From Roseovarius salincola (GTDB lineage Bacteria > Pseudomonadota > Alphaproteobacteria > Rhodobacterales > Rhodobacteraceae), in NCBI RefSeq assembly GCF_026891095.1, contig NZ_JAPTNL010000023.1, positions 1-43,212 on the forward strand: a stretch of DNA of 43,212 bases. The letters run 5' to 3'. Both the position numbers and the translations under genes were made by a program. A model generated the notes under the pieces. That model was given only the letters and a program-made list of their open reading frames with translations, was not told the DNA's origin and ran no database searches. Shown piece after piece: positions 25,539 through 35,901 of this stretch (position 1 is its first letter; every line of letters starts with the position of its first letter).

Positions 25539-27056
25539 TCAGGCATGGGCCACCTCCATTCCATGCGCGCCGCCCATCATCAGGCCGATTTCCTGAAGGG
25601 TGAGCGCATGGGTGGGGCGGATATCGGAAAGCCGCCCTTCATTGAGCGCGCCGAAGCGGTCCGCGATTTCCATCAGCTCGTCGAGATCCTGGCTGATGCA
25701 GAGGATCGCGGCGCCATCGGCGGCGAGATCCAGCAGGGCCTGGCGGATCGCCACGGCGGCGGCGGCATCGACGCCCCAGGTGGGCTGATTGACCACCAGC
25801 ACCTCGGGGCGCTGGAGAACCTCGCGACCGATGACGAATTTCTGAAGATTGCCGCCCGATAATGCGCGCGCGGCGGTGCCGGGGCCGGGGGTGCGCACGT
25901 CGAAACGGGTGATGATGCGCTCGGCGAAGTCTTGTGCGGCGGGCCAGCGGATGAACCCGCGCGCCAGCAGTTTTTCGCGCTCGGCGCCGGTCATCAGGGC
26001 ATTTTCCGTGAGGCTCATATCGGGTGCGGCGGCGTGGCCGAGCCGTTCCTCGGGGGCGGTAAGCAGCCCGAGGCGGCGGCGCGGCGCGGGTCCGAGCGCG
26101 CCCACCGGGCGGCCCTTGAGCCGGATCGCGCCCGGGGCGCTGCGCAATTCGCCCGAAAGCGCGGCAAGAAGTTCATCCTGGCCATTGCCTGCCACCCCGC
26201 CGATGCCGAGGATTTCGCCCTCTGCGAGGGTGAAATGCAGGTTTTTCAACGCGGTGCCGAAGCGGTTGGGCGAGGCGAGCGACAGGCCGGTGATGTCGAG
26301 CGCGGTCGCGCCCAGTTGGCGCGCGGGGCGGGCGGTGACATCTAGAGAGGCACCCACCATCAGCTGCGCCATCTCGCGCGCGGTGGTTTCACGTGGATTG
26401 CAGGTGGCAACATTGCGCCCCTGGCGCAGGATCGTGGCGCGGTCGCAGAGCGCGCGGATTTCCTCGAGCTTGTGGGAGATATAGAGGATCGACACGCCTT
26501 CGGCGGCGAGTTTGCGAAGAGTCTGGAACAGGATCGTGACCTCTTGCGGGGTCAGGACCGATGTGGGTTCGTCCATGATCAGCAGCCGCGGGTTCTGCAG
26601 AAGGCAGCGCAGGATTTCGACGCGCTGGCGCTCGCCCGCCGAAAGAGCGCCCACGGTGCGGTGAGGGTCCAGCGGCAGGCCGTAGGTCTCGCTGACATCG
26701 CGGATACGGCGCGAGAGGTCGCGCAGAGGCGGGGGCGATTCCATGCCGAGCGCGATGTTCTCGGCCACGCTGAGCGCGTCGAAAAGCGAAAAGTGCTGGA
26801 ACACCATCGCCACCCCGGCGGCGCGCGCGGCGCGCGGCTCGCCCGGCGCAAAGGGGGCACCATGCAGGGTCATCGTGCCGCTGTCGGGTTTCACCAGACC
26901 GTAGATCATCTTGACCAGGGTCGATTTTCCGGCGCCGTTTTCGCCCAGGAGTGCATGCACCTCGCCGCCCGCGATCTCGAATGAAACGCTGTCATTGGCC
27001 ACGACTCCGGGATAGGCCTTGGTCAGTCCCGAAATGGCAAGCAATGGTGCTGTCAC
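25539..27056 (-). CDS. ABC transporter ATP-binding protein, duplicated (nucleoside-like)
   Basis: A 505-residue cytoplasmic ATPase with two ABC domains. The first has Walker A GENGAGKST (38-46), signature LSAGERQRVEILR and Walker B LLIMDEPTS. The second has the altered Walker A GIGGVAGNGQDEL, signature LSGGNLQKFVIGREVL and Walker B VLVVNQPTWGVD, the usual asymmetry of this family. It powers the importer made with the two downstream permeases and the BMP protein. The start is GTG 27056, supported by AGGGGA 8 nt upstream; the longer reading frame upstream has no family similarity. It heads the operon, 188 bp from the divergent dnaE. Confidence 0.92.
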   Translation of the reverse strand: MTAPLLAISGLTKAYPGVVANDSVSFEIAGGEVHALLGENGAGKSTLVKMIYGLVKPDSGTMTLHGAPFAPGEPRAARAAGVAMVFQHFSLFDALSVAENIALGMESPPPLRDLSRRIRDVSETYGLPLDPHRTVGALSAGERQRVEILRCLLQNPRLLIMDEPTSVLTPQEVTILFQTLRKLAAEGVSILYISHKLEEIRALCDRATILRQGRNVATCNPRETTAREMAQLMVGASLDVTARPARQLGATALDITGLSLASPNRFGTALKNLHFTLAEGEILGIGGVAGNGQDELLAALSGELRSAPGAIRLKGRPVGALGPAPRRRLGLLTAPEERLGHAAAPDMSLTENALMTGAEREKLLARGFIRWPAAQDFAERIITRFDVRTPGPGTAARALSGGNLQKFVIGREVLQRPEVLVVNQPTWGVDAAAAVAIRQALLDLAADGAAILCISQDLDELMEIADRFGALNEGRLSDIRPTHALTLQEIGLMMGGAHGMEVAHA

Positions 27057-27244
27057 GCGTATGTCCCCTGGTGGCGCGGTTGCGCGGCGTTTCAGGATGA
27101 CTAGCGCAGGGTCGCCATGGTGGGCAATGGGTTGCGCGCTTTTTGCGCGCCCTGGTGCGGGGTGACGGCCCGGTATGGGCAAAAAACACGCAAGGCCGCG
27201 CGAAGCGGCTTTTTCCCGGCGGGTCAGGCGGCTAGTCTGGCGCC

Positions 27245-30200
27245 ATGAGCAAAGCCCCCCGATTCATTCACCTTCGACTCCATACCGAGTATTCCCTTCT
27301 GGAAGGGGCCGTGCGGCTCAAGAAGCTGCCGGGGCTTTGTGAGCGCGCGGGCATGCCCGCGGTGGCGGTCACCGACACCAACAACATGTTCGCCGCGCTG
27401 GAATTCTCGGTCACGGCGAGCGACGCGGGCATTCAGCCGATCATGGGTTGCCAGATGGACCTGGAGTATGTCGAGCTGCAGCCCGGCGAGCGCCCGAGGC
27501 CCCCCGCGCCGGTGGTTCTTCTGGCGCAGAGCGAGCGTGGGTACGGAAACCTCATGAAGCTCAATTCCTGCCTTTACCTGCGCGGTGACGGGCAACTGGC
27601 GCATCTGACGGTTGCCGATCTCGAGCGCTACGCCGAGGATGTGATCTGTCTGAGCGGCGGGCCGGACGGGCCGGTGGGGCGGCTGTTGCGGGCTGCGCAG
27701 CGCCCGGCCGCAGAGGCGCTGATGGCGCGGCTGCATGGCGCATTCGGGGATCGTCTTTATGTCGAGTTGCAGCGCCATCCCGGCGAGGACGGCGCGCCCG
27801 AGGCCGAGCGCCAGACCGAACGGGGATCCGTGGAAATGGCCTATGACATGGGCATTCCCCTGGTGGCCACGAACGATGTGTATTTCACTGATTCCGGCAT
27901 GTACGAGGCGCATGATGCGATGCTGTGCGTGGCCGATGGCGCCTATTTGGATCAGGGCGAACCGCGCCGCCGCCTTACGGCGCAGCATTATTTCAAAACG
28001 CCTCAGGAAATGGCGACGTTGTTCGCCGATCTGCCCGAGGCGCTGGAAAACACCGTCGAGATCGCCAGGCGTTGCGCCTTCGGGGCCTTTCGGCGCGATC
28101 CGATCCTGCCGCGTTTCGCCGATGACGAGGTCGACGAGCTGCGTCGGCAGGCCAAGGAAGGGCTGGCGGCGCGGCTGGCGGTGATACCGCATGCGGCATC
28201 GGTCGAAGACTATGAAAAGCGGCTGGAATTCGAGCTGGGCATCATCGAGGGAATGGGCTTTCCGGGCTATTTCCTGATCGTCGCCGATTTCATCAAATGG
28301 GCCAAGGAGAAGGATATTCCGGTGGGGCCGGGGCGGGGCTCGGGCGCGGGCAGCCTTGTGGCTTACGCGCTGACGATCACCGATCTTGACCCGCTGCGCT
28401 ATAGCCTGCTGTTTGAGCGGTTCCTCAACCCTGAGCGGGTCAGCATGCCCGATTTCGACATCGACTTCTGCATGGATCGCCGCGAGGAGGTGATCCATTA
28501 TGTCCAGGAAAAATACGGTCGCGACAAGGTGGGGCAGATCATCACCTTCGGCGCGCTGCTGTCCAAGGCTGCGGTACGAGATATCGGGCGGGTCTTGCAG
28601 ATGCCCTATGGGCAGGTGGACAAGCTCAGCAAGATGATCCCGGTCGAGGGCGTGAAGCCCGTGTCGATCGAACAGGCGCTGGCGCAGGAAGACCGTCTGC
28701 GCGAGGCGGCGCGCAGCGAAGAGGTGGTGGACCGGCTGCTCAATTACGGGATGAAAGTCGAGGGACTGTTGCGCAACGCCTCGACCCATGCCGCGGGGGT
28801 CGTGATCGGGGATCGGCCGCTGGATGAGCTGGTTCCCATCTACCAGGACCCGCGCTCGGACATGCCTGCCACGCAATTCAACATGAAATGGGTCGAGCAG
28901 GCCGGGCTGGTCAAGTTCGACTTCCTTGGCCTCAAGACTCTGACGGTGATCCAGAACGCGATAGAGCAGATCCACAAAGAGGGGCGCGACCTGCATGTCG
29001 CGCAGGATGGCAGCACCATCTACGAGCCCTTCGAGGGGGCCGAGAACGATATCGGGCAGATCCCGCTCGACGACGAAAAGACCTATGAGCTTTATGCGCG
29101 CGCACGCACGGTGGCGGTGTTCCAGGTGGAAAGCTCGGGGATGATGGATGCCCTCAAGCGGATGAAACCCACCTGCATCGAGGATATCGTGGCGCTGGTG
29201 GCGCTCTATCGGCCCGGCCCGATGGAGAACATCCCGAAATATTGCGAGGTCAAGAACGGGTTGAGCGCGCGCGATGATCTGCATCCGACAGTCGATCACA
29301 TCCTGGACGAGACCCAGGGCATCATCGTCTATCAGGAGCAGGTGATGCAGATCGCCCAGGAGATGGCGGGCTATTCGCTTGGCGGCGCGGACCTGTTGCG
29401 CCGCGCCATGGGCAAGAAGATTCAGGCTGCGATGGATGCCGAACGGCCCAAGTTCATCAAGGGCGCCAAGGCGAATGGCGTGGATGACGCCAAGGCGCTG
29501 GAAGTCTGGAACCTGCTCGACAAATTCGCCAATTACGGTTTCAACAAGTCGCACGCGGCGGCCTATGCGGTGGTCAGCTATCAGACCGCCTGGCTAAAGG
29601 CCAATCACCCGGTCGAGTTCATGGCCGGGGTGATGAACTGCGATATTCATCTGACCGACAAGCTGGCCGTCTACTTTCAGGAGGTAAAGAAAGGCCTCGG
29701 CCTGCCCTATGCGCCGCCCTGCGTGAATCGCTCGGATGCGATGTTCCAGGTGCGCGGAGGGGTGCTGCATTACGCGCTCGGGGCGCTCAAGAATGTGGGC
29801 GTCGACGCGATGCGCCTGATTGTCGACGGGCGCGCCGACAAGCCTTTTGCCACCCTTTACGACGTGGCGCGGCGGGTCGATCTCAAGCGGATCGGCAAGC
29901 GGCCCCTGGAGATGCTGGCGCGGGCCGGGGCCTTTGACGAACTCGACCGCAACCGGCGCCGGGTGTTCGACAGCATCGAGGCCTTGATGAACTACTCGGC
30001 GGCGATCCACGATCAGAAGAATTCCAACCAAGTGTCTTTGTTCGGTGAGGCGGGCGACGATCTGCCCGAACCGCGCCTGAGCCCGGTGGATGACTGGTTG
30101 CCCGCCGAGCGCCTGACCGAAGAGTTCAAGGCGGTGGGATTCTATCTGTCGGGGCATCCGCTGGACGATTACATGGGCGCGCTCAGGCGCAAGGACGTGA

Positions 30201-30748
30201 AAACGCTGGACGAAGTGACCGCCATGATCGAGCGCAAGGGCGCGGCGGTGGTCAAGATGGCCGGCGTCGTGGCGGGCCGCCAGGAGCGCAAATCGGCGCG
30301 AGGCAACCGTTTTGCCTTTGTGCAGCTTTCGGACATTTCGGGCGGCTATGAGGTGACGCTTTTTTCCGAGACGCTGGAAAAATGCCGCGATCACCTGGAA
30401 ACCGGGTCGCAGGTGGTGCTGACGGCCGAGGCGACGATGGAGAGCGATCAGCTCAAACTGCTGGGCCGTTCGATTTCGCCGATCGACGGGGTTGTCGCCG
30501 ATGTGGGGGCGACCGGGCTGCGCATCTATATCGAAACCGGGGATGCGATTCCGTCGGTTGCGTCGCTGTTGCAGGACGCCGCGCGCCGGGTGAAATCAGG
30601 CGGGCGCGGGCCGATCCGGTTCAACCTGATGGCGCAGGGCCTGCCCGGCGAGGTCGAGATCGACGCGGGCGAGGACTTTCCGGTGAACCCGCAGATCAAG
30701 GGCGCGATCAAGAGCCTGCCGGGGGTGATGACCGTCGAGGAGCTTTAG
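27245..30748 (+). CDS. dnaE: DNA polymerase III alpha subunit
   Basis: A 1167-residue replicative polymerase, the normal length. The PHP domain opens with [19 protein letters not shown], the palm catalytic motif PDFDIDF has Asp403, Asp405 and Asp407, and [16 protein letters not shown] precedes it. The [11 protein letters not shown] stretch, the [20 protein letters not shown] helix-hairpin region, and a C-terminal OB-fold ([20 protein letters not shown], from about 1005) complete the DnaE1 order. It synthesises DNA within the replisome with the DnaN clamp. It converges with slyX 10 bp beyond its stop. Confidence 0.97.
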   Translation: MSKAPRFIHLRLHTEYSLLEGAVRLKKLPGLCERAGMPAVAVTDTNNMFAALEFSVTASDAGIQPIMGCQMDLEYVELQPGERPRPPAPVVLLAQSERGYGNLMKLNSCLYLRGDGQLAHLTVADLERYAEDVICLSGGPDGPVGRLLRAAQRPAAEALMARLHGAFGDRLYVELQRHPGEDGAPEAERQTERGSVEMAYDMGIPLVATNDVYFTDSGMYEAHDAMLCVADGAYLDQGEPRRRLTAQHYFKTPQEMATLFADLPEALENTVEIARRCAFGAFRRDPILPRFADDEVDELRRQAKEGLAARLAVIPHAASVEDYEKRLEFELGIIEGMGFPGYFLIVADFIKWAKEKDIPVGPGRGSGAGSLVAYALTITDLDPLRYSLLFERFLNPERVSMPDFDIDFCMDRREEVIHYVQEKYGRDKVGQIITFGALLSKAAVRDIGRVLQMPYGQVDKLSKMIPVEGVKPVSIEQALAQEDRLREAARSEEVVDRLLNYGMKVEGLLRNASTHAAGVVIGDRPLDELVPIYQDPRSDMPATQFNMKWVEQAGLVKFDFLGLKTLTVIQNAIEQIHKEGRDLHVAQDGSTIYEPFEGAENDIGQIPLDDEKTYELYARARTVAVFQVESSGMMDALKRMKPTCIEDIVALVALYRPGPMENIPKYCEVKNGLSARDDLHPTVDHILDETQGIIVYQEQVMQIAQEMAGYSLGGADLLRRAMGKKIQAAMDAERPKFIKGAKANGVDDAKALEVWNLLDKFANYGFNKSHAAAYAVVSYQTAWLKANHPVEFMAGVMNCDIHLTDKLAVYFQEVKKGLGLPYAPPCVNRSDAMFQVRGGVLHYALGALKNVGVDAMRLIVDGRADKPFATLYDVARRVDLKRIGKRPLEMLARAGAFDELDRNRRRVFDSIEALMNYSAAIHDQKNSNQVSLFGEAGDDLPEPRLSPVDDWLPAERLTEEFKAVGFYLSGHPLDDYMGALRRKDVKTLDEVTAMIERKGAAVVKMAGVVAGRQERKSARGNRFAFVQLSDISGGYEVTLFSETLEKCRDHLETGSQVVLTAEATMESDQLKLLGRSISPIDGVVADVGATGLRIYIETGDAIPSVASLLQDAARRVKSGGRGPIRFNLMAQGLPGEVEIDAGEDFPVNPQIKGAIKSLPGVMTVEEL

Positions 30749-30758
30749 GCGGCGGAGT

Positions 30759-30953
30759 TTACCAATGGGGCGGGCGCTCGTCGCCCAAGGGAACGCTGCC
30801 GCCCTGATCGGCCTCGCGCATGGCCTCGCGCTCCAGCAGCAATTGCACACGGCGGGTCATCAGGGCGATCTCGCGCTCCTGGCGGGCGACCACCTCGGAA
30901 AGGTCGTCGACGATGCGGGCGAGATGGGCGATCTGTTCTTCAATGGGTTCCAT
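30759..30953 (-). CDS. slyX: SlyX-family protein
   Basis: A 64-residue protein predicted to be an almost continuous coiled coil: [20 protein letters not shown] (4-23), then a heptad-like [20 protein letters not shown] stretch, and the SlyX-type tail PPHW at the C-terminus. The family's role is not established. It converges with dnaE and is divergent from hisS. Confidence 0.87.
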   Translation of the reverse strand: MEPIEEQIAHLARIVDDLSEVVARQEREIALMTRRVQLLLEREAMREADQGGSVPLGDERPPHW

Positions 30954-31064
30954 GGGGTCGATCTAGCGGGTCCGGGGCGCAGGCGTCAATGCGGCACAGC
31001 TTGCCCCCGCTGGCCCCATCCGCTAGACGCTGCGGCAAGGACGAAACCCCGATGGATCCGCAGC

Positions 31065-32543
31065 ATGGCCAAAGAGAAGAAACAGCCCCGCCCCAAGGCC
31101 GAAACGCCCAAGGGGTTCCGCGACTATTTCGGTGCCGAGGTGACCGAGCGCGCCGAGATGTTGCAAGCGATTGCAAGGGTTTATCATCTTTACGGCTTTG
31201 AGGCGCTGGAATCCTCGGCGGTGGAGACGGTCGAGGCGCTTGGCAAGTTCCTGCCCGATGTGGACCGCCCCAACGACGGGGTTTTCGCATGGCAGGAAGA
31301 CGAGAACGACGACTGGCTGGCGCTGCGCTATGACCTGACGGCGCCCCTGGCGCGGGTCTATGCCCAGCACCGCAACGACCTGCCCACCCCCTACCGGCGC
31401 TATGCGATGGGGCCGGTTTGGCGCAACGAGAAGCCGGGGCCGGGGCGTTTTCGCCAGTTTTATCAATGTGATGCGGATACGGTGGGCGCGCCTTCGGTGG
31501 CGGCGGATGCCGAGATCTGCGCGATGCTGGCCGACACGCTGGAAACCGTGGGCATTGCGCGCGGGGACTACATCGTGCGGGTCAATAACCGCAAGGTTCT
31601 GAATGGTGTGCTGGAGGTCATGGGCCTTGAGGAAGGCGAGCAGCGCGATGCCGTGCTGCGCACAATCGACAAGTTCGACAAGGTCGGCGAAAGCGGTGTG
31701 CGGGAATTGCTGGGCAAGGGGCGGCTGGATGTCTCGGGGGCCTATATCGACGGCGTGGGGCTGAGCGATGAGCAGGCCGGGCCGGTACTCGCTTTCCTGA
31801 CCTCGAAAAGCGCGGATACCGCGGAGACGCTCGGGAATCTTCGCACCGCCGTGGGTGAATCTGTGATCGGCCTTGAAGGCGTGCAAGAGCTTGAAACCAT
31901 TGCGAACCTGCTTGATGCGCAGGGTTATGGCCCGGATCGGGTGGTGATCGACCCCAGCGTCGTGCGGGGGCTGGGTTATTACACCGGCCCGGTCTTCGAG
32001 GCCGAGTTGACCTTTGATATCCTTGATGAAAAGGGCCGCAAGCGGCAGTTCGGAAGTGTTGCCGGGGGCGGGCGCTATGACGATCTGGTCAAGCGGTTCA
32101 CCGGGCAGGCGGTACCGGCGACGGGCGTGTCGATCGGGGTGGATCGGCTGCTGGCGGCACTGCGCGAAAAAGGCCGCATCGGCGGTTCCATCAATGGGCC
32201 GGTGGTGGTCACGGTGATGGATCGCGACCGGATGGCCGATTACCAGGGCATGGTGGGCGAATTGCGCCGGGCGGGTATCCGCGCCGAGGTCTATCTGGGC
32301 AACCCCAAGAATTTCGGCAACCAGATGAAATATGCCGACCGGCGCGGCGCGCCGATTGCGGTGATCGAGGGCGGCGACGAGAAGGAACGCGGCGTCATCC
32401 AGATCAAGGATTTGATCCTTGGTGCTCAGATCGCCCAGAGCGCGACGCTGGAAGAATGGAAGGAACGGCCCAGCCAGTTCGAGGTGCCGCGCGACCAACT
32501 TATTGAAAAGGTTCGTGAAATACTGGAGGAGCAGGGCGGATGA
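31065..32543 (+). CDS. hisS: Histidyl-tRNA synthetase
   Basis: A 492-residue class II synthetase. Motif 1 region [19 protein letters not shown], motif 2 with [20 protein letters not shown], the histidine-binding [14 protein letters not shown] and motif 3 [10 protein letters not shown] are all present. The C-terminal anticodon-binding domain runs from about 395 ([15 protein letters not shown]). It charges tRNA-His. The start at ATG 31065 begins [20 protein letters not shown]; the ribosome binding site is weak. It heads the hisS-hisZ-hisG operon with a 4-bp overlap to hisZ. Confidence 0.95.
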   Translation: MAKEKKQPRPKAETPKGFRDYFGAEVTERAEMLQAIARVYHLYGFEALESSAVETVEALGKFLPDVDRPNDGVFAWQEDENDDWLALRYDLTAPLARVYAQHRNDLPTPYRRYAMGPVWRNEKPGPGRFRQFYQCDADTVGAPSVAADAEICAMLADTLETVGIARGDYIVRVNNRKVLNGVLEVMGLEEGEQRDAVLRTIDKFDKVGESGVRELLGKGRLDVSGAYIDGVGLSDEQAGPVLAFLTSKSADTAETLGNLRTAVGESVIGLEGVQELETIANLLDAQGYGPDRVVIDPSVVRGLGYYTGPVFEAELTFDILDEKGRKRQFGSVAGGGRYDDLVKRFTGQAVPATGVSIGVDRLLAALREKGRIGGSINGPVVVTVMDRDRMADYQGMVGELRRAGIRAEVYLGNPKNFGNQMKYADRRGAPIAVIEGGDEKERGVIQIKDLILGAQIAQSATLEEWKERPSQFEVPRDQLIEKVREILEEQGG

Positions 32544-33625
32544 GTGACCGCGCCGCGATCCGGGCCGAGGCCGCGCGGCTGCGGGCGCTGTTCGAAGCCG
32601 AGGGCGCGCAGCCGGTAGAGACGCCGGTCCTGCAACCTGCCGAAGTGCTGTTGGATCTTTACGGCGAGGACATCCGGGCACGGGCCTATGTGACTTCGGA
32701 TGCGCTGCGCGGGGAACAGATGCTGCGCCCGGATTTCACCGTGCCTGTCGTGCAGATGCACATGGAGCATGGCGCGGAGCCGGCCTGTTACACCTATTCG
32801 GGCGAGGTGTTCCGTCGTCAGGAGGATGATCCGGACCGCGCCAGCGAATACATGCAGGTGGGGTTCGAGGTCTTTGAGCGCACCGCGCCCGAGGCGGCGG
32901 ATGCTCGTGTTTTCGGTATTATTTTCAATGCCTTGAAGCCGCTTGGCCTGCGTGCCGCGACGGGCGATATCGGTATCCTGATGGCAGCGGTCGACGCGCT
33001 GCGCACCAGCGAGGGGCGCAAGCGGGCGCTGCGGCGTCATATCTGGCGGCCAAGGCGGTTCCGGGCGTTGATGGATCGCTATGCGGGGCGCGCGCCGGTA
33101 CCGGAAAGCCGCGCCGCGCTGTTGGCGCAATCCAATCCGATGGCGCAGGCGGGGCCGGTCATCGGTATGCGCGGCGAGGACGAAATCATGAGCCGTATCA
33201 ATGCTTTGCGCGAAGATGCGGCAACCGCGCCGATCTCGGAAAACGAGGTGGCGCTGATCGACGCGATCCTGGGCGTGCGCGAAACATCGGATAATGCGCT
33301 GGAGCATCTGCGCGATATCGCCGTGGACCTGCCCGCGATCCAGCCCGCCGTGGAGCGCTTGGCGCGGCGTCTGGAGGCGCTGGAGGCACGCGGAATCGAC
33401 GTAACGAAACTGGATTTCGAGGCCAGTTACGGGCGCACCAACATGGAATACTATGACGGCTTTGTCTTTGGTTTCTATGCAGAAAATCGCCCCGACCTGC
33501 CGCCGCTCGCCAGTGGCGGGCGCTATGATGCGCTGACCCGGCAACTGGGGCGCGGGCGCGAGATACCGGCGGTGGGTGGGGTGGTCCGGCCGGGGCTGGT
33601 GGTGGAACTGGGGGGGCTGGCATGA
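32540..33625 (+). CDS. hisZ: ATP phosphoribosyltransferase regulatory subunit HisZ
   Basis: A 361-residue HisS-like protein without the anticodon-binding domain. It keeps class II-like segments ([59 protein letters not shown]). It binds histidine and forms the hetero-octamer with the short HisG to give feedback-regulated ATP phosphoribosyltransferase. It is flanked by 4-bp ATGA overlaps on both sides (with hisS and hisG), so all three are translationally coupled. Its placement right after hisS, its ancestor, is common in Rhodobacterales. Confidence 0.93.
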   Translation: MSDRAAIRAEAARLRALFEAEGAQPVETPVLQPAEVLLDLYGEDIRARAYVTSDALRGEQMLRPDFTVPVVQMHMEHGAEPACYTYSGEVFRRQEDDPDRASEYMQVGFEVFERTAPEAADARVFGIIFNALKPLGLRAATGDIGILMAAVDALRTSEGRKRALRRHIWRPRRFRALMDRYAGRAPVPESRAALLAQSNPMAQAGPVIGMRGEDEIMSRINALREDAATAPISENEVALIDAILGVRETSDNALEHLRDIAVDLPAIQPAVERLARRLEALEARGIDVTKLDFEASYGRTNMEYYDGFVFGFYAENRPDLPPLASGGRYDALTRQLGRGREIPAVGGVVRPGLVVELGGLA

Positions 33626-34317
33626 GCCTCAAGCTGGGGGTGCCCTCGAAGGGGCGGCTGATGGAAAAGACCTTTGACTGGTTCAGTCAGAGGGGCATCG
33701 GGCTGGGCCGGTCGGGCTCGGAACGCGAATATGCGGGCTATGTCCAAGGCATTGATAATGTTGAACTTGTTCTGCTTTCTGCCGGGGAAATCCCGCGTGA
33801 ACTGGCGGCAGGGCGGATCAACCTGGGAGTGACGGGCACCGATCTGGTGCGCGAGAAGCTGGGGCAATGGGACAGCCGGGTGCGGGAATTGGCGCTTTTG
33901 GGGTTCGGGCAGGCGGATCTGGTGCTGGCGGTGCCGGGCTGCTGGGTCGATGTGAACTGCCTTGACGACCTTGACGCCGCCGCCGCCGCATTCCGGCTAA
34001 AGCACGGATTTCGCTTGAGAATTGCCACCAAGTATCACCGCCTGGTGAGGGAGTTTCTGCGCGATAACGGGGTGGCGGATTACCAGCTGGTGGACAGTCA
34101 GGGCGCCACCGAGGGCACGGTCAAGAACGAGACCGCCGAAGCGATAGCGGATATCACCTCGACCGGTGACACCTTGCGGGCCAACCATTTGAAAATATTG
34201 GAAGATGGGTTGATCCTGCGCAGTCAGGCCACGCTGTTCAAATCCCGTGTCGCGGAGATGGACGAAGCCGAACGGCAGACCCTTGCCGCGCTCTTGCAGA
34301 AAATGAAGGTGGACTGA
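33622..34317 (+). CDS. hisG: ATP phosphoribosyltransferase catalytic subunit, short form HisG
   Basis: A 231-residue HisG of the short class that lacks the C-terminal regulatory domain and depends on HisZ. LGVPSKGRLMEKT at the N-terminus, the phosphate-binding IATKYHRLVREFL near 133-146, and QGATEGTVKNETAEAIADIT near 156-175 are the expected PRPP and ATP regions. It condenses PRPP with ATP, the first step of histidine synthesis. It ends the operon and is followed by a perfect inverted repeat at 34325. Confidence 0.95.
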   Translation: MSLKLGVPSKGRLMEKTFDWFSQRGIGLGRSGSEREYAGYVQGIDNVELVLLSAGEIPRELAAGRINLGVTGTDLVREKLGQWDSRVRELALLGFGQADLVLAVPGCWVDVNCLDDLDAAAAAFRLKHGFRLRIATKYHRLVREFLRDNGVADYQLVDSQGATEGTVKNETAEAIADITSTGDTLRANHLKILEDGLILRSQATLFKSRVAEMDEAERQTLAALLQKMKVD

Positions 34318-34324
34318 GCGCGGC

Positions 34325-34350
34325 GCGTACAAAACGTCCGTTTTGTACGC
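34325..34350. repeat. Perfect 12-bp inverted repeat after hisG
   Basis: GCGTACAAAACG (34325-34336) and CGTTTTGTACGC (34339-34350) are exact reverse complements with a 2-nt spacer. In RNA it would form a long AT-containing hairpin 7 bp past the hisG stop. No T tract follows directly, only CGCTTTTG. It could be the operon terminator or a protein-binding dyad. Confidence 0.75.
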
Positions 34351-34435
34351 CGCTTTTGCACGCAATCCGGGCATCGCGCCGGAAGATCTGTACAAATCCC
34401 CGAAAACCGCCGCCGCAGGGGGCGAGAATCGAAAC

Positions 34436-34462
34436 GGGCGCGCCCCGGATAAGGACGCGCCC
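34436..34462 (-). terminator. Terminator-like hairpin after the beta-barrel gene
   Basis: GGGCGCG (34436-34442) pairs with CGCGCCC (34456-34462). Read on the minus strand it lies 26 bp past the stop of the outer membrane gene and is followed by GTTTCG. The short T run makes it a moderate candidate. Confidence 0.5.
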
Positions 34463-34488
34463 GCCTTGCCATTTGGCCATGCCGGTCT

Positions 34489-35088
34489 TCAGAAGCGGAA
34501 GGTGCCGCGGACCTGCGCCGTGGTGGCTTCGATATCCGTGGTGGTCGAATTGAAGTTGTCGAATTCATGATAGAGCACTTCGCCACCGACGGTGAAGTTC
34601 TCGTTGATCATGTGCTCGTAGCCCGCGCCGATGAAATAGCCGTCATCGTCGCCGAGCGTGTCCGTGTCGGCCTGTGCCCAGCCACCGGTGCCATAGAGCA
34701 GCCCGTTGCCGATCTTGTAGCCGCCGCGCAGCTTGACGCGCAGCACGTTTTCAAGTGTCGGGTTGCCTGCGCCGAGGCCGATATCGGCCCAGTCGTAGTC
34801 GAGGCCCGCGCCTGCGACCCACTGGCCGAAATCATAGTCGTAACCCATCACGAGACCGCCGATTGCGCCGTCACCGTCAACGCCGGGGACGTTGGTGTCG
34901 ACATTGCCATAGCCGAGCTGGCCACCGATATATCCGCCGGTCCAGTCGGGGCTGGCGGGAGCGGGTGCGGGGGCCGGTGCGGGGGCCGAAACGACGGGGT
35001 CGGGGGCGGGGTCGCTTGCCGAGCCGGCGAAGGCCGGGCCGGTCGCCAGGGCGATCGTCGCGGCGATCATGGAACCTTGCTTCAACAT
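34489..35088 (-). CDS. Outer membrane beta-barrel protein (Omp25/porin-like)
   Basis: A 199-residue outer membrane protein. A signal peptide (cleavage after AFA, residue 21) is followed by an Ala/Pro-rich linker (about 24-46), then DWTGGYIGGQLGYGNVDTN, the usual opening of the OmpA-like/Omp25 8-stranded barrel family. Alternating hydrophobic strands with aromatic girdles (VMGYDYDFGQWVAGAGLDYD, GYFIGAGYEHMINENFTVGG) end in a terminal Phe (VRGTFRF), the C-terminal BAM recognition signal. Role is structural or surface; no specific function is claimed. A GAAAGG lies upstream of ATG 35088. The 289-bp gap upstream (35089-35377) shows nothing recognisable except an imperfect GC-rich palindrome. Confidence 0.88.
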   Translation of the reverse strand: MLKQGSMIAATIALATGPAFAGSASDPAPDPVVSAPAPAPAPAPASPDWTGGYIGGQLGYGNVDTNVPGVDGDGAIGGLVMGYDYDFGQWVAGAGLDYDWADIGLGAGNPTLENVLRVKLRGGYKIGNGLLYGTGGWAQADTDTLGDDDGYFIGAGYEHMINENFTVGGEVLYHEFDNFNSTTTDIEATTAQVRGTFRF

Positions 35089-35377
35089 GGTTCGAACCTT
35101 TCTTCTTTGTCCTGTTCACGTCCGCGGTCGGGCGGGCGCTTGCTTCCTGTAATGCCCTCCGTCTTATGCTCGGAGGTTGCCTCCCGGCGGGATGTCCTGC
35201 GCGGTTGTTGAGGACATGAGATCGAATGGGCACGGCTTCAAGAAGGGCAGCGGCGCGCGGGCGGCAAGGCAGCGCGTTCTTGCCGTAAGGCCGCTGCGTA
35301 ATGCGCTGAAATGCGCCGAAAACATCCGGGTTCCGCCCGGGCGGCGGCGGCGCGGTCAAATTACCGTGACTGTTGCC

Positions 35378-35806
35378 CTAAAGCACCCCGATATCGGCCA
35401 GCGCCGCCGAAAGGGACGCGGGGAGTTCGTCTTCGGCCTGGCGATGGGCGGGCAGGTCGGCGGGCGCGTCGGCGGGCTGAAGGTAGCGCCAGCCCTGGAA
35501 CGGGCGTTTGAGCGCGGTGGTCGTGGGGATGATCGCGGGGTCGAGCACGAAGGCGCAGCGGCGGATACCGTCCTGGCCGATCACCTCGTCAAGTCGCAAC
35601 AGGCGCTGGCGGCATTGCACCATCCCCTGGAACACCCAGAAGACCGAGCCGCCATCAAGCAGTTCTTCGGCGCGTTTGGGCCACATGCGGGTGACGTGGC
35701 GCGGCAGCCCGTCGGCGGTTTGCGCCTGTTTGCTGGCCTGCCATTGGCGCAGGCTTTCGATGCTTTCGGTGCCGACGCTGAGCTTGATGAGATGCAGTTT
35801 CGCCAT
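35378..35806 (-). CDS. DUF1489 family protein
   Basis: A 142-residue cytosolic protein matching DUF1489: LHLIKLSVGTESIESLRQWQ at the N-terminus, then TRMWPKRAEELLDGGSVFWV and MVQCRQRLLRLDEV, ending with LQPADAPADLP and an acidic tail. It resembles the group sometimes annotated as lysophospholipase-like, without experimental support. I chose ATG 35806, where the conserved MAKLHLIKL begins. It is divergent from nrdJ across 95 bp. Confidence 0.88.
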   Translation of the reverse strand: MAKLHLIKLSVGTESIESLRQWQASKQAQTADGLPRHVTRMWPKRAEELLDGGSVFWVFQGMVQCRQRLLRLDEVIGQDGIRRCAFVLDPAIIPTTTALKRPFQGWRYLQPADAPADLPAHRQAEDELPASLSAALADIGVL

Positions 35807-35901
35807 GGCCTTCGATTCCCCCGTCGCGGGCAGATAGGGTAGTGGAAATGTGCCGGGCTTCAAGCTATTGTGTTTTTCCCGACAGGTTCAGGATTCGCCG
35901 C

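Noticed and set aside
27224..29554. Minus-strand reading frame of about 776 codons
   Set aside because: It mirrors dnaE, which is certain. No ribosome binding site or family motif.
35807..35901. Cobalamin riboswitch before the B12-dependent nrdJ
   Set aside because: Only 95 bp separate nrdJ from the divergent gene, too short for the structure, and no B12-box-like sequence is seen.
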